Assembly: GCA_029721515.1 (NCBI GenBank)
Contig: CM056563.1
Span: 21,209,954-21,273,953, forward strand
Source of the DNA: Synanceia verrucosa
Taxonomy: Eukaryota > Chordata > Actinopteri > Perciformes > Synanceiidae
DNA: 64,000 nucleotides
Direction: 5' to 3'
In this document: positions 21,955 through 34,505 of the stretch, one piece after another
How positions within the stretch are numbered: the first letter of the stretch is position 1
Layout of the letters: each line of letters opens with the position of its first letter
Notes under the pieces: generated by a model
The model's database searches: none
What the model was told of the DNA's origin: nothing
The model's input: the letters and a program-made list of their open reading frames with translations, nothing else
Position numbers and translations under genes: made by a program

Positions 21955-22682
21955 AAGGGAAGCTCAGCTTCCCCTAAATTGTCAAAAATTAAATGGTCAA
22001 ATATGTATGGTTGTGTTAACATTTCATTGACTACAAATGCGTTGGATCACATTCATCTCAAAGACGAGTTCGTTCAGAATCAACTACTTTTCGCAAATCG
22101 ACTGAGTCGTTAACTTTTCATACATTCCCATCGAGCCGTTTTCTTATATACGGTCCATGGTCAATGCATTTGCCTGTTGAAGCTCAGCATCCATGCACTT
22201 CAATGGGTCTGCATTGAACAGTTTTTTTTAATTGCCTCGAAACTCGACGGTCATCGGATAAATGCCACGATTTTGTCCCGCCCCCGGACGCTCAGCGTCT
22301 CTGGGGGTGAATGGAGCTGTGGGCGGGGCCTCGGCTGGCCTGGACGCTGACATTCTGCATGATGATTGGAGGATCAGTCGAAAGGCTGAATCCCATTTTG
22401 ATTGACAGGTATTTTGAGATATACACCGTCACTTGACAGCTCAGCTCAGTCCCATTGCGGATTTTTGCAAGCAAAGTTTGGTTGGTATTTGCTCCACAAA
22501 ATCACTTACATTTCTTACACTGTAAATAAAACACACTCATAGTATTTCCTTGTTTCAGTTTAACATAACTTAAACATTTCTGTGTTCCAGTTTAATATAG
22601 TTTCATTGGATCGTTTTATTGAGTTTTATGATATAAGCCAACAATGAGCTTCCCCTCTTTGAAAGCCCAGCAGCCGCCACTG
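21955..22682 (-). mobile_element. hAT-like non-autonomous DNA transposon
   Basis: Read on the minus strand it begins CCAGTGGCGGCTGCTGGGCT, passes AGAGGGGAAGCTCATTGTTG and ends with AGGGGAAGCTGAGCTTCCCT. The shared GGGGAAGCT parts lie in inverted positions near both ends. This resembles a family with CAGTGGCGG-type ends that is common in fish. The middle is GC-rich (22270-22345), with the palindrome GACGCTCAGCGTC and a GGGCGGGGCC box. No transposase frame was found. Confidence 0.55.
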
Positions 22683-24378
22683 GTTGATATCATGTCTGAG
22701 TGCCCAAGTCACTTTTATGTAAAAGTCACAGTCACAGTCTCTCTTTGTCAATAGTATCATTTCTGTATGACATTCAACACGTCACAAATTAAAAGCCATC
22801 AGATTAACTTAAACCAGCAGCACAAGGTTAACCATGCATCACCAGTTGACATTCACATACAGCACAAAATGTTTTTTTTATATTTATTCCTGCTGTGTAG
22901 CTGAATAAAGAAATAAAAAAACATAAAAGACGAGAGCAACAACTTAACATCCTGTAATTCAAAGCACTGTGTGTATTTATGTAAGTAAGTTGTCATGTCT
23001 GAATGGGAACATTACGCCGCTAATAAGACATCACTTTAACAGGTAGATGAGGTCAGCAATATGACATAATCCTTGTCTGAAAAGGACTATAGATTGAAAT
23101 GTAATTTTACACAAGCAACCAGTGTGTAATGCATTTTCTTGCAACTAAAATTGTAAGCACTTTGCAGAGAAGACAATGTTCCAGCCTGTTTGACAGCCAC
23201 CTTTCAAAAGCTTTCCTTTGGTTTTCTTTGAAATTTTCACTTCAACCACACTGCCTTCTGCGTTGCCAGATAGTAAATGAAAATGAAATGAGAAAAGCAG
23301 AACAGTTTGGCTACAATGAGATTATTCATATTGAGAAAGAGTGGAGTTGCTGTAAAGTTGGAACAAATAATTTGAGACAATATAATGTAAATGTTCACTG
23401 TGCTGTCAGTAAAATAAATCACTGGTTTGGAGGCAGTGTTAATGTGATCGTAACTACCGGCAATTTAGCTGGAGCTTGTAAACTTAATGGATGACATTTT
23501 GGAGGTAAGCGCTCCCTGATGGTTAGTGTCATGTGAATAAATTCACGCTGCTGTATCTCTCACTCCATATAGTTTATTCCATACAGATAAATGAGCACAC
23601 TTTTCTGTTGATTTCATTTCACAGTGCAGACACGTGTTAACCTCCACATTGTCCATTAATTACTTGTCAGTGGTAAAGTCTAATGATTAGCACTTTGATA
23701 TGAGTCTTTATGTCAACTGAAGGTGCGTCTATCAAAAAATAAAGTCTTGAAAATCATGGTGAAACTATAACCAGACAATCAGCATTCAGAAAGAGGAAGT
23801 TCGAAATAATTTGGGGTTGAAATGCTCAGTAATTAAAAAGTACTGCTACTTGGTAAGTTGCCTAAAGGTGGATTCAGACTGGGTGCTACGCCTGTATCCA
23901 TGACGACATGTTTAATTTCATAAGTATGCCATTTCAAAAATATATTCTGATTACATTACCATATATGCCAGTAAAAAGCCACATACATTGCTGAATTGTA
24001 ATGCATTAACCCTGCAATCACCAGTCATTTTCTTGCAAGAAACCTAAATTGCTGTTATGTTACATAAAGAATATCTGACAAAGAACTTGAACATGGAACC
24101 TTTAAACTCAATATAAATAATGTCTTATGTCCATATTGAGAATGTAAACAAACAGATTTAAGTTGTTGTTTAACCTAAAATTGTAAAGGATTTTGGGGCT
24201 TGGATGTGCTGTTTTTTCAGCCACAGTGTCTTTCTCACAAACTGCATCAACAATACAATAAATAAAACAATAAAGAAACAAACTGCAAATATTTTCAAAA
24301 CTTCATTGTTGTCTTTCACTAAGTATTGATAACACATTTACTGTTTTATAATTTCTATTCTTTTTATTTGATGAACAT
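22683..24378. other. Non-coding, nothing recognised
   Basis: About 1.7 kb. A 121-codon frame at 23129-23494 has no signature I recognise and no supporting splice or promoter context. Confidence 0.45.
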
Positions 24379-24658
24379 GGGCACTGGTGTGGTCTCCCCG
24401 TGTCTGTGTGGGTTCTCTCCGGGTACTCCGGCTTCCCACCACCATCCAAAAACATGCATGGGGATTAGGTTAATTGGCTAATTTAAATTAACCGTAGGTG
24501 TGAATGTGAGTGTGAGTGGTTGTCTGTCTCTATGTGTCCTGTGATGAGGTGGCGACTTGTCCAGGGTGTACCCTGCCTTCCGCCCTAAGACAGATGGGAT
24601 AGGCTCCAGCCCCCCCTGGACCCTATGAGGATAAGTGGTAGATAATGGATGGATGGAT
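24379..24658 (+). mobile_element. tRNA-Val-derived SINE, copy 2 (head deleted)
   Basis: Starts GGGCACTGGTGTGGTCTCCCC, which joins the first bases of the SINE to the TTCTCCCCGTGTC part, so most of the tRNA-like head, including the B box, is missing. The rest is close to the copy at 37838, including CCACCATCCAAAAACATGCA and GATAATGGATGGATGGATAA at the end. The shape is an internal deletion, not 5' truncation. Without a B box it should not be transcribed by Pol III. Confidence 0.75.
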
Positions 24659-24858
24659 AATATAAAGCGATGGTGATCGTTTTGGTAAAGGTTATGGCTG
24701 TACTGTATGTGTGCTGTGACAGGGACTGCCATGGACATCCCCAGTGGAAGCTATGCCCTTGCATGGTGACTCAAAATAGTCTGAATGCCTCTTGAAACAG
24801 TGATTTAATTGGTATTCCTGTTAATTTGTCCACTGACCACAGAGCTGTTTGAGATGCA

Positions 24859-24885
24859 TGTGTGTGTGTGTGTGTGTGTGTGTGT
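24859..24885 (+). repeat. (TG)n microsatellite
   Basis: Uninterrupted TG run of about 13 units. Confidence 0.95.
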
Positions 24886-25059
24886 TGCTCAAAGGCACCT
24901 TGATGGTTCTTATTAAGAGTGTCCTTTCACTTTTACCGCACACATTTTCCCGTTTGGGATTTGTTGCATTAAACAAATAAAAAATATTGCCAAAGAAATT
25001 CGCTGCCAGTGATGCATGTAAAAAAAGCCCAGCGTTTGTAAATGACTGTGCACTCGTAT

Positions 25060-25310
25060 CTCCTCGAACAGCAAGACAAATCTTAGTTAATTATAGGCCC
25101 CCAGAACATCATAATGAAAGCTCCTGAAGACTATGTTTAGTATCATGCTCCCATAAGGCCTTGCTTTTCACATGTCAGCAAGCTATTATTTTGAGCATAA
25201 TTGGGATAAAGGTGGATAGTGATATCAATATTGGGCGTGCCGAGCGGCAACAATGAACTCATTGAGCAACACGATGGTGATAATTGCTTCTTTCATCACT
25301 CTGTCACTGT
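25060..25310. other. Candidate conserved noncoding element
   Basis: Non-repetitive DNA with TCTTAGTTAATTATAGGCCC, ATAATTGGGATAAAGG, GATATCAATATTGGGCG and GATAATTGCTTC. The density of ATTA cores and lack of decay marks resemble developmental enhancers. Unproven without alignment. Confidence 0.25.
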
Positions 25311-25867
25311 AACATGTTTTGATGTATTAAACCAGTTTCTTCCCTCCATTGTTATCGTAGTGTGATAATGAGAGCAACATGAATAAATGACAGAGAGCTT
25401 AAAACAATGCTCCTTTTGTGTAACACAGGGAAACTTTGGAAAGTAAAAACACTGTCATGTTTGTGCCCAGGTCTTCTCTGGTGTGTTAGTATGCAACTGT
25501 CAGGGATTTTTTCTTTTTTCTTTTTTACAGACGACTTTCCTTGTTCATGACATGAAGCACCTGAGGCTAAAGGCAGGTATTTGTGTCCTGAGTGCTGCTC
25601 GACAAGGGAATCATATCTGGGCTGAAGCAGATGAGAGTGGGTGTTTCATTTTACAGAAGAGTAAAATTTGCACAGAACAGCCTGAGATCAAACACTTTAG
25701 AGTAGATAAAAGTAATTTTTTTTCCTCTGGAGTGAAATGGCACATCAAAATATAATGAACATCATGCTACTTAAAGCGTATGCATTATAATGCAAAACAC
25801 TTGACAACACAGAATACCCTCTTTCTCAACAAAGTGGCCAAAATATATATATAGTTATTAATTTTTT

Positions 25868-25998
25868 AAAATCAAACGTGCCTTGTGCCAGCGTTTTTTG
25901 CCCATTTTGAGTCATATTTCTAGACCCACAGAATATTTTGTACTATGACTCTGAAAACATTGAATAACTCAAATGAAAGAAGAGACTCTATTTCATCA
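25868..25998 (+). mobile_element. Family 1 MITE fragment (copy I)
   Basis: Matches copy A from GTGCCTTGTGCC through GCCCATTTTGAGTCAT, CAGAATATTTTGTACTATG and CTCAAATGAAAGAAGAGACT (2336-2460), then stops at TTTCATCAT. Both ends of the element are missing. At the right edge it passes into unrelated sequence (25999-26290) that may be a different fish repeat. Confidence 0.75.
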
Positions 25999-26295
25999 TT
26001 TCATCTGGTCCTTAAAACTGGGGCCAGTCAAGTACCAAGTCTTTGCTGGTCCAGAGCTAAGCACTGATTACGTCAGGGGCTTGGGGTGGGGTTATTGTGA
26101 CCAACAAGACCAGTGTAAATACTGCCTGGTTCGATCGCAAATGTACTGAAAGGACTCCCGGGACACACAGAAGTTTTACACAAACTGTTGCACACTGAAA
26201 TCCAGAGCAATAGTGTCCCACAGTGATCGTAAATGTACCCAGACAATAGACAACCTCGCTGGCAGCTATGATACGGAAATGAAAACGGAGTCTCC
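25999..26295. repeat. Possible repeat fragment, class unknown
   Basis: The wording CTGGTCCTTAAAACTGGGGC, CAAGTACCAAGTCTTTGCTG and CAGAGCTAAGCACTGATTAC resembles a fish DNA transposon as I recall it. Minus-strand frames of 74 and 85 codons over it show no family signature. Weakly supported. Confidence 0.25.
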
Positions 26296-28080
26296 ACTCA
26301 AAGTGATTAGTCATATGATGTTATATTTGTGCCACATTCCTGAGTGAACAAAGACATTAATATATTCTGTGCTTAGTAAATTTATTTTTGCTCGTGCCAC
26401 AATCACTGCCGAGTCTCAGGGTTTCTCCTGCTTGTGCATTTGCTAGTTCAAACTCTATCTTTGTTTGTTCAGGTGCTAGCATGGCTAAACATGTTCCCTT
26501 TATTTAATGTGCACTATGCTCTCTTTGGTTATATCATGATCATTTGATTTCAGCCAGTTCTCTACTTTGCTGCCTTACATGCTTCCATTGTCAGTAAGTA
26601 CCAAAGTTACTGAATCAGAACAACAACATTCATGATACCTTTCAGATTAATTTGAACATCATGATACAGTTCTCAGAATGTAACAGCTTTGTTTCGGTAC
26701 TTTTCTGGAAATTTCCAGCACACCAGGATGTTAGTAAGTTGTTTGTTTGCCTGTCCTTTGCTCAGACATTGATCCATTTATTCTGTCATTAATTGAACCA
26801 CAGACGCAGCTGCTCAATCATTTTGACAGGAAGCTGTCGCTCAGGAGGCGCTCGGACCCTCATCCATCCAAGTGCAGGTTGGCTATTAAATCACCTTGAA
26901 CCTGGAAGAGCTCATTTGTCATCTCAATTTAGTTTTGATGTGCCATGACAACCATGACAAACCATTGTTTGTCCTGTAAATTAGCAGCCAGTGCTTTAGA
27001 AACAACAGCAGTTAAAGGGAACGACTTCTACAAATACTAATCAAGCAGCTTTTTGCTCTGAATGGGATCAGGATTTAAATGGTGCCATTTGGATGGAAAA
27101 GGAGAAAAAAACTAAATTAAAACTGGGTTACTTTCACTCAGTATAGCCCTTTTCTTTGATTAGCTTCATGCAATATTTATGCGCTTATTTGTTTTTAAAT
27201 TTGAAGCCTGACTCATTGCTGCTCATTCTGCCTTGTCTTTCTTTCTTGCCGCCGGCGTCAGGAGAATCAAATCCTGCAGCCTTAAGATGAATGCAAATCT
27301 GACACTAAAAGCTTCCTCAAATACTTATCCTGTTTTTTTTCCAACAGTCATCCACTTAAACCATAAGTATCTTTGGCTTGACGTAAGCTTGCAGTATCAC
27401 ATCATAAATGTATTCTAATCTTTTTTGAATGTGCTCATCCGCTGATTTATACCAATATAGATAGAGGAGTATAAGACTCTTTCCTGCTCTGTGCAATGCA
27501 TTTCTTTTTGCAAGCTTATGCAGTTTGGAGAGTGTACATCAGAGTGAAATTGCCCATCATTTTTTACAACACAAAGAAGTGCGAACAAAGAAAATTAACC
27601 AGAGCTGATGTTTAGATATTGAGCTTATTCGTTGAAGCTATAACAAGAACAGGGAAATGGCAAACACATCTTAATATCCTGTCGATGAAACAGTGCTTTT
27701 AGTCACGGTTGGACAGTTGCCCATTTTGGTCTAGACTGAGGTATTATATTATTTGCTGACACCAAGTTCAAATCAATATTTGCATTCTAAATAAATGAGC
27801 TTCTTGAATAAAATATTGAAGCTCTTGATTTTGAGCTGAAATCGTAGTTATGATCAATGTTTAAGTGGAAAACGTGATTCCTGAATGTGAACTGATGTAC
27901 AGCGAGCCCTTCGAGAAACATTTCAGACCTGAGATAACTTTACATCCATTTGTTCCCCTGGTTGATCTGTTTATTCTCTCTAAATTAAAAGACAGTCAGA
28001 GGCTAAGACATTTATTGACTCTGAAGGCCTCGTGAGTCACAATTTCTGTTCTGACATGATAACCAGCAGAGTTGATTGAG
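26296..28080. other. Non-coding, nothing recognised
   Basis: About 1.8 kb of AT-rich DNA with short frames only. Confidence 0.45.
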
Positions 28081-28375
28081 GGGGATGACCTTCACAAACG
28101 CTTATCCAGGGCTGGTGCTCAGGGCAACCTAATATTGGCATTGGATTATTCCTACATTCCTAATTAGAGCATTTGGGCTTTGGATCAGGCAACCTCCATC
28201 AAGGAGCATCCATGCAATTATATTTATCACAAATCTGGATCTAAATAGGCTGCTGGACAAAAAAAGGTTGGTTGTTAAGAAAGGATTTGGAAATTTTATT
28301 GATCCAGCAGAGTGAGTGCTGCCCGTATGGAAATATAATTCAGTTCCTGTCTCAGAATCCATTTTTCCCTTTATT
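28081..28375. other. Candidate conserved noncoding element
   Basis: Non-repetitive block with CATTCCTAATTAGAGCATTT, CCATGCAATTATATTTATC and GATCTAAATAGGCTGC. The minus-strand 77-codon frame shows no family signature. Enhancer-like texture only. Confidence 0.22.
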
Positions 28376-28621
28376 TTTTAACATCATACAGTCCAGAATT
28401 GTGTGCTTCCTTTTAGATCTACTGCACCTTCAATTACTCTGAGAGAGTGTACATCTCTCAGTGCTGCATCTAGGAAAGGAAAAGACAAGGAGCTCTATAG
28501 TGGAGTGATGGAGAGATTTTGGTCGTCCAGCATGACAAGTGTAAGATATGAGGTATAGCTCCTTTTATTTTTTTCATATAGGCTATCTGACGATCAGAAA
28601 ATCCATTGAAATGTCTTTTAG

Positions 28622-29036
28622 TTACCACCACCAAAGAGGTTATGTTTTCACCGGGGTTTGTTTATTTGTTTGTATGTTGGTTTGATGATTTGCAAAATAA
28701 CTGAAAAAATGGTGGACGGATTTTGACAAAATTTTCAGGGTTGGTCAGAAGTGGCCTAACTTAAAACTAATTATTTTTTGGTGGTGATCAGATCTGGTGC
28801 ACCACCAATATTTAATCAGTTTTAAGTTAAGCCACTTCCGGCCAATCCTGAAAATTTCGTGAAAAATCGTCCATAAATTTTTGAGTTACTTTGCAAACCG
28901 ACAAACCAACATACAAACAAATAAACAAACCCCAGTGAAAACATAACCTCCTTGGCAGCGGGGGTAACTTTAAATAATAAATAAAAAAGTCACCGCTGCC
29001 GCGGCGGGTCTGCGCTCTCTTAATGCTTTTCTAGTT
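28622..29036 (+). mobile_element. Family 2 MITE with internal foldback
   Basis: Starts near TTACCACCACCAAAGAGG (canonical TTACCTCCGCCAAGGAGG) and ends with GTCTGCGCTCTCTTAATGCT and TTTCTAGTT, as in the copy at 50 kb. The first part (28631-28770) is repeated in inverted form at 28817-28957: GGTTATGTTTTCACCGGGGT on the left, CCCCAGTGAAAACATAACC on the right. The arms are ~140 bp with a ~45-bp loop, so a transcript would form a long hairpin. No coding capacity. Confidence 0.8.
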
Positions 29037-29112
29037 ATGATTTTAACCACATTAACATGTAGTCAAAAGTTTCATGCCAGAGTTTCATAATGCACAGGAA
29101 ATGATTAACTAG

Positions 29113-29250
29113 GGCTGTGAAACGCTGAATTTTTTTAAAAAATCGGATTAATCACAGGTTGTTGTGGATTAATTCTGATTAATCACGATTAAATATAATT
29201 CATTTTTAATCTATTTTATTTGGGTTTCATTTTGCATGAGCAAACAGAAA
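29113..29250 (+). repeat. Fragment of a TTAATCACGATTAA-type repeat
   Basis: ACTAGGGCTGTGAAACGCTG, AAAATCGGATTAATCACAGG and GATTAATCACGATTAAAT match the wording of a widespread vertebrate hAT-like repeat (agggctgtcaa...gattaatcacgattaa). Truncated on the right. Confidence 0.45.
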
Positions 29251-30583
29251 GAAGGGAATATATCTACACATGTTCAACAGTCACTGCTGCTCTTCTATTA
29301 AACAACAACATAATTTATTTATTCTGTACATAGTCGAACATCTGATGCAATCCAGTTGTACATTTCCTGTTTATATATTCAGGATTTATCCTTGTTCTGT
29401 ACTGTTGGTTTGATTAAGAATCAGCGGTGCCAGCTAGCTATGGGCCCCTATGGGCCAATGCATACCTGTTCAAAACAACTCCTAAACGTTCGTTTAAAAA
29501 ATGTGCAACTCACCGAGTCGTCACTGGTGCTCACTGATGTTCCATATTTCTTAATGAGCCAAATATCCGAGACAGGACCAATCTTCAAAATTTTGGTGTC
29601 AACCACTCTTTTGCATCCTAGGCAACCTAAAAAGAGGGCTTAATGTGTAAAATACCAGAATATGCCTTTAAGAGCTAGAAAAGTGTTCACCATGATTCAT
29701 GACAGAATTAGAACAGGATTTACTTCAATAAAAGCAGTGCTCCTGCCTCATATACAGGAAGTTTACACCTTCATGTACTTTGAATGAGTTGGATGATCTT
29801 CCCTGGGGATAAGACGTATAATGAGAGAGGCCTAACACATATAGTGAATAGAGCATCGTCGCATATACTTGACCTTGTGGGGCCATTCTAATGAGGGAAA
29901 CCTTTGAGGAAGTAGAGCAGCACTTCACTATTTCATTAAACTTAATGATTTCCTTTAATTGTGCTTAAAGGTTGAGCAATAACCTCTTTAATCAATGGGA
30001 TATCTCACTTTTCACCCATTCACAGAGAGCCTGGAGAATGTGTTGAATCTACTTCTGTAAAAAGACAAATACAAAGTTGGTGCTGATGATGGTTAATGAC
30101 TGACATTGTCTCTTAAGTTCTCTGCCAATGACATTTCCAAATGTGATTTAAGCATATTTTGAAATGTGATTGAAATTGTAGCTGCAGGACTTTTGTCTAC
30201 AGCACTGAACAGCCATCTTTAAAAATAACTCCCACCACAGTTTGCATTTAACAGAGAGTTTGGCCAGTGGAATTCCTGTGCATATAACAGTATGAAAGTG
30301 GTATGTGTGGTTTAAAACGGCAGTTGGGTTCTTTTTTTAGATACTTTTCCCTTTTCTTTCCTCACTTGGTTAAACTTGTGATGGATAACCCTAGCTTTGA
30401 TCAATGATTGTCAGATTGACTGAGTTAACAGTAGTCTGGAGTGTGCACCTGCCACCTGGCCGCAGAGATTTTTCTCTGTTGCTGCTCATTAAACCAGAAC
30501 CCTTTTCAATCAACAGGACTTAGTTTGTGGGACTCTGCCTGCTCAGCGACAGGTTCCCAGCTCGTCATTTTGTTCATGCAGTT
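29251..30583. other. Non-coding, nothing recognised
   Basis: About 1.3 kb. A 95-codon frame at 29356-29643 lacks any signature and could still belong to the repeat on its left. Confidence 0.4.
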
Positions 30584-31514
30584 AGGGCTGGATCTACTAA
30601 AGGTTTGTGTGCTAACTCATTGCACGTGCAAAAAAGTACAAAATGATTTGCTAACAGTGTGCATTAAGGGCTGCATCCACATGTGCATCCAGTTAGTTAC
30701 AGGGTGTTTACACACAATTGTACATGTGCTGGTCAGAGAAAAGATATATAATATAATATATTATTTAAGCACATACAAAGTGATTTATAAAACATAAAAG
30801 CACTTTTGCCAACAGAAAATGTGTCTATATTTAACATGTCTCAAAGGAAGGGGCAAACTGGTTTATGTGTAATTGTGCACATGTGGCTGTGGTTATTTTC
30901 CTAGAAGAGACATGAATTGGAATGAATGAGGAACACTCATTGAAACATATCGCCTACCCAGCCTTGTAATTTTGAAGCTGCTGGTGGAGCTCAGAGCAGA
31001 TCTGGAGCCACGAGAAGGATTCAAGCAGCACCTACAATGACTAAACTCCTTACAAGTTTACATTTGTTTGCATCTGCGTCATTCCAGCGTATGGTAGCTT
31101 TTATAGCTGGGATCCAATCCTGTTTTTCATGTGCTGTCTGAAGTCCTGAATGTCATGTTGCTATGGATGGCCAGTTTATTAGGTTTCCATGCTGTCTGGA
31201 ATCCTTGAATGGACTTTGCTGTAGTTCATTTAACTGTTTATTGGCTTCATCTACCAACACCTCTTTCTATAAGATCGAATTTGATTTTACGCATTTGTCT
31301 CTCCAAAATCACCATGCTGCAAACCATGAAACACGCAAAACCCTCATTGAAATAGGTGTGTCTACAACACATTTACATCTCTTGTCATTTACGCAATCAA
31401 TTCAACCAATCTTAGTAAATCACCTGCAAACCATGTTTCATCCCCATACGCAAAAGTCTAGATTGCATACGCAAATTAGTACATGCAAATTGGGCTCTTG
31501 GTAGATCCGGCCCT
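30584..31514 (+). mobile_element. Non-autonomous DNA transposon with GGATCTAC inverted ends
   Basis: Left end AGGGCTGGATCTACTAAAGG and right end (as reverse complement) AGGGCCGGATCTACCAAGAG pair over about 17 bp. Internal sequence near both ends is rich in GCACGTGCAAA and ACGCAAATTAGTACATGCAA motifs, as in fish elements with AGGGCCGGATCTAC ends. No clear target-site duplication. Frames of 113 and 118 codons inside show no transposase motif. hAT-like by the AGGG start, but that is inference. Confidence 0.6.
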
Positions 31515-33479
31515 TGGTCTGTCAACTCTGATAAATTAAAATGTGAGGACCCTAATCTGACCCATTAGATGTTTTTTAACGCAGATCCAAGCAGACACTT
31601 TTTAAAATACTTGGATGAACCATCTCTTACTGAAGCCAGTCAGGAGAAGACTGACAACAAGCAGTTGTCGAACAAACAGTAGCTCTTCCAGGAAGCTAAC
31701 TGGTCTGTGCTCAAGCTGACATATGAAGTCTGACAAGCTAGATTTCGATGCTAGATGCTCTGTAAATTGATCTAAAATCTTGAATCTTTGGAAGGTTTTG
31801 CAGCATGTATGGTCTCCCTCCGTGGGTGCTCTGATTTTCTTTTCTTCCTCTGACATTAGGTCTATTCCAATTATAGATCAAGACCCTGGTGCTGACATTA
31901 GACCTGGAGCTGAGGGGAGATGGGCTGTGGCCGCTCTCTGCTCCTGAACAGTCATGGCAGGTCAACTGATTTTCTCATGAAGTAACACAGTGCAGTGAAG
32001 GATTGCATTTCTGCAACATGATTAAGAAATCAGTCAGTCAAAACATTTTTAATTTCAGTTTTAATTATTGGATGTAAAGCCGTGTTTATTTGTATATACT
32101 TGCAGGCTCAAACAGCACTGAAACGGATTGATTGGTAGAGATTATTATATTACAGTTACATTTATAGATTATATTATATATCACAGTTTAGCAGAGCACT
32201 AATCATCACTTTTGGACGCTGATGTAATCCGTCCATACATGCATGTACAGGACTGTTCTGCCAAAATGCACCTCGTTCTGTCACATAAGGAATAAAACTG
32301 AATGATGTTTTTATGGCACTTGCATTAGATAACTTTATTAATTAATTTACCAGTTTGGTCACCTGTACACAGCAGCCAATAACAATACAAATACATAATA
32401 TACATACTTTAAATGACGTTAAGAAGTGTATTTAGATTTTTACTACTTGGTGCCCTTCATGTTTTACTCTATATAGTGTACTGATTTTTATTATCTGAGC
32501 TGTATAATAAATGGCGTAAAGAGGAACTGACTCCCTTTTGAGTCAAGTCAACAATTTTATTAGTATCAAATTATTCATTTTAAATAAATTATATTTATTT
32601 TAACTATCCTTCTTCCTTGCATCATTTCTTTTGCCTCTTCCAGAATGTATAATTTTTTTTTCTGAATCATGACAGCTGTTCAAAGAAATAACATCTCTGC
32701 CTAATGAAAGTGTTGTATTGTTAAAGTTTAATTTTCACACCTGGAATGCATATTTTCATAAACACTGCAGCAGCCATGAGACCACCAGCTCCATCTATAT
32801 TGTATGTCATCTTTGCTTTGCTGCTTTTTCATTACGAACACAAAAGAATAAAAATGTTCTTATGCACACATACGTAATGAACTCACTGTATAATTATGGT
32901 GATATAGTTTTGCATCCTTTACCGAGCCAGAAAACAAGTGATAAAAATTAAATTAAATGAGCAGTGGCACAATGTGTTGGATGCTCTTTGCATCTATTGA
33001 GGCCTCTGTAACTTTGTCCATCTGCTATATCAGACTTATTTCACTTGAGCACCATGTGCTCCTGTTGATTTGCAGAACTCCAACAAACTGTCAAACACAT
33101 CTTTGTGTTATCTCTTTCCATTTCACAGAGCTCCCTCCTGTTGCAGCAAACCTCTCTGACTTCTAGTCTTGTAATGTGCGACCTGGGAGCGACTCCGAAT
33201 AGCGAAGCGCATAGTTGTTTCTGCTGTTTTAATGTGATTTTGAGACATTCTCCACAAAGGACAAACAAAGCCAATAAATGCAATGTCAATAAGAGTAATG
33301 GTGTTATTAAGTGTGTATAAATATATAAAGAGATGTTTGCCTTTGATTTATTCAATTAATTGTCTTGAGCAGATCAATTTAACTTTAGATTACATGAGAG
33401 GACATAAAAGTCAGGGCTCAGATATGTCTTTTCTCCCAGGGGAGCTCTCATAGATGGTCTTAGTTTGAATGCACCACAG
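31515..33479. other. Non-coding, nothing recognised
   Basis: About 2 kb, AT-rich, overlapping short frames on both strands (up to 104 codons) with no signature. Confidence 0.45.
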
Positions 33480-33720
33480 AGGTTAGGATGAATATTGGTT
33501 CTGTTGGAGCTAAAATCGTCAGTGCGTGACTCTGCTGCTGCTGGAAATATATCAGCCTGTGTGGCCATAAACCTGTTGAGGCAGCAGAGGCTGTACAATG
33601 ATGAGGGGGAGCTGCTTAGCATATGTTTGCTCTTGCTCTGGACTATGACGTCCAGAGGCCTCATTCCAAAAGTACCAGACAGCCGTAGCGCCTCTGGCTG
33701 CGTTTGCTTTTGGACCTAAC
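33480..33720. other. Candidate conserved block or lost exon
   Basis: Less AT-rich than its flanks and open on both strands (74 codons plus, 96 codons minus). It contains GTGCGTGACTCTGCTGCTGC and CTATGACGTCCAGAGGCC (a CRE-like TGACGTC). I recognise no protein. Best seen as a conserved-looking noncoding block. Confidence 0.2.
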
Positions 33721-34375
33721 TCATGTGAAATTGATGCGCGGAGGACACTGATCCATGCTGAAATGGGACAACACCCGAAACAAATGTCAAAAACATTCTC
33801 ATCTGTGCCTTCCTCTAAGCGTCACCATTTTCCTTGTCCACATCTCCAGCAGCTATGGGAGGTCAGGCTTTCAAATTTAAGGGGCACATGAAGAGGAAAG
33901 GGCCCAGTTGTAACAAGGCTCACATGCTTCATGAATCACTGGTGAGCCAAGAACATGGACGAACGGGTGTAGCGTCCTCCCTTCAGGGACATCTGGCATG
34001 AGCAGGAATGTGCAGCCATATCATTGGTCCTTGAGGACAATCTCAGCACATAAATAAGTATTATAGCACAGCTTGGCAACAACATGACATGTTATTTCTT
34101 CATCTAGCAGATCATGTCCGTCCTCATGTGGTAACAGTATCTCTGAAAACACTGTCAAAGACTGTCAAAAACCAGGGGTGTTGGTGTTAGAAATCCATTC
34201 CAAAACCAGTGATATTCCATAATACTACATTTCCTACAGTACATATACATGTATATATGTATAGGCAGTATACACTTTGTTTTACTTGGCTGTCATTCAT
34301 ATGAAATTGATTGACAATGTTTTGTAATTGCTGTGAAATGGACTCAGTGCAGTCAATAAATTCTGAATTTCTTCA
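33721..34375. other. Non-coding, nothing recognised
   Basis: About 650 bp of single-copy-looking sequence. Confidence 0.4.
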
Positions 34376-34505
34376 GTGACACATATCGTGAATGAAAGTT
34401 CTTGCAATATATCGATTATCGCTGTATCGTGATATTATCTTTATTATGGACAAAATGTTGTGATAGTATTGTATCATGAGGTACTTGGTGATACCCAGCC
34501 CGACT
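34376..34505 (+). repeat. Fragment of a TATCGTGATATT-type fish repeat
   Basis: CAATATATCGATTATCGCTG, TATCGTGATATTATC, and TATCATGAGGTACTTGGTGA then CCCAGCCCGAC fit a recalled fish DNA transposon ending in 'cccagccct'. Degraded and truncated on the left. Confidence 0.45.

Larger units (their letters stand above)
24659..25867. other. Non-coding with (TG)n and a candidate conserved block
   Basis: Contains the (TG)n run at 24859-24885 and a block at 25060-25310 described separately. A 90-codon frame at 25483-25755 has no family support. Confidence 0.4.

Noticed and set aside
23129..23494. 121-codon frame
   Set aside because: No recognisable domain and no neighbouring exon, promoter or splice pattern.
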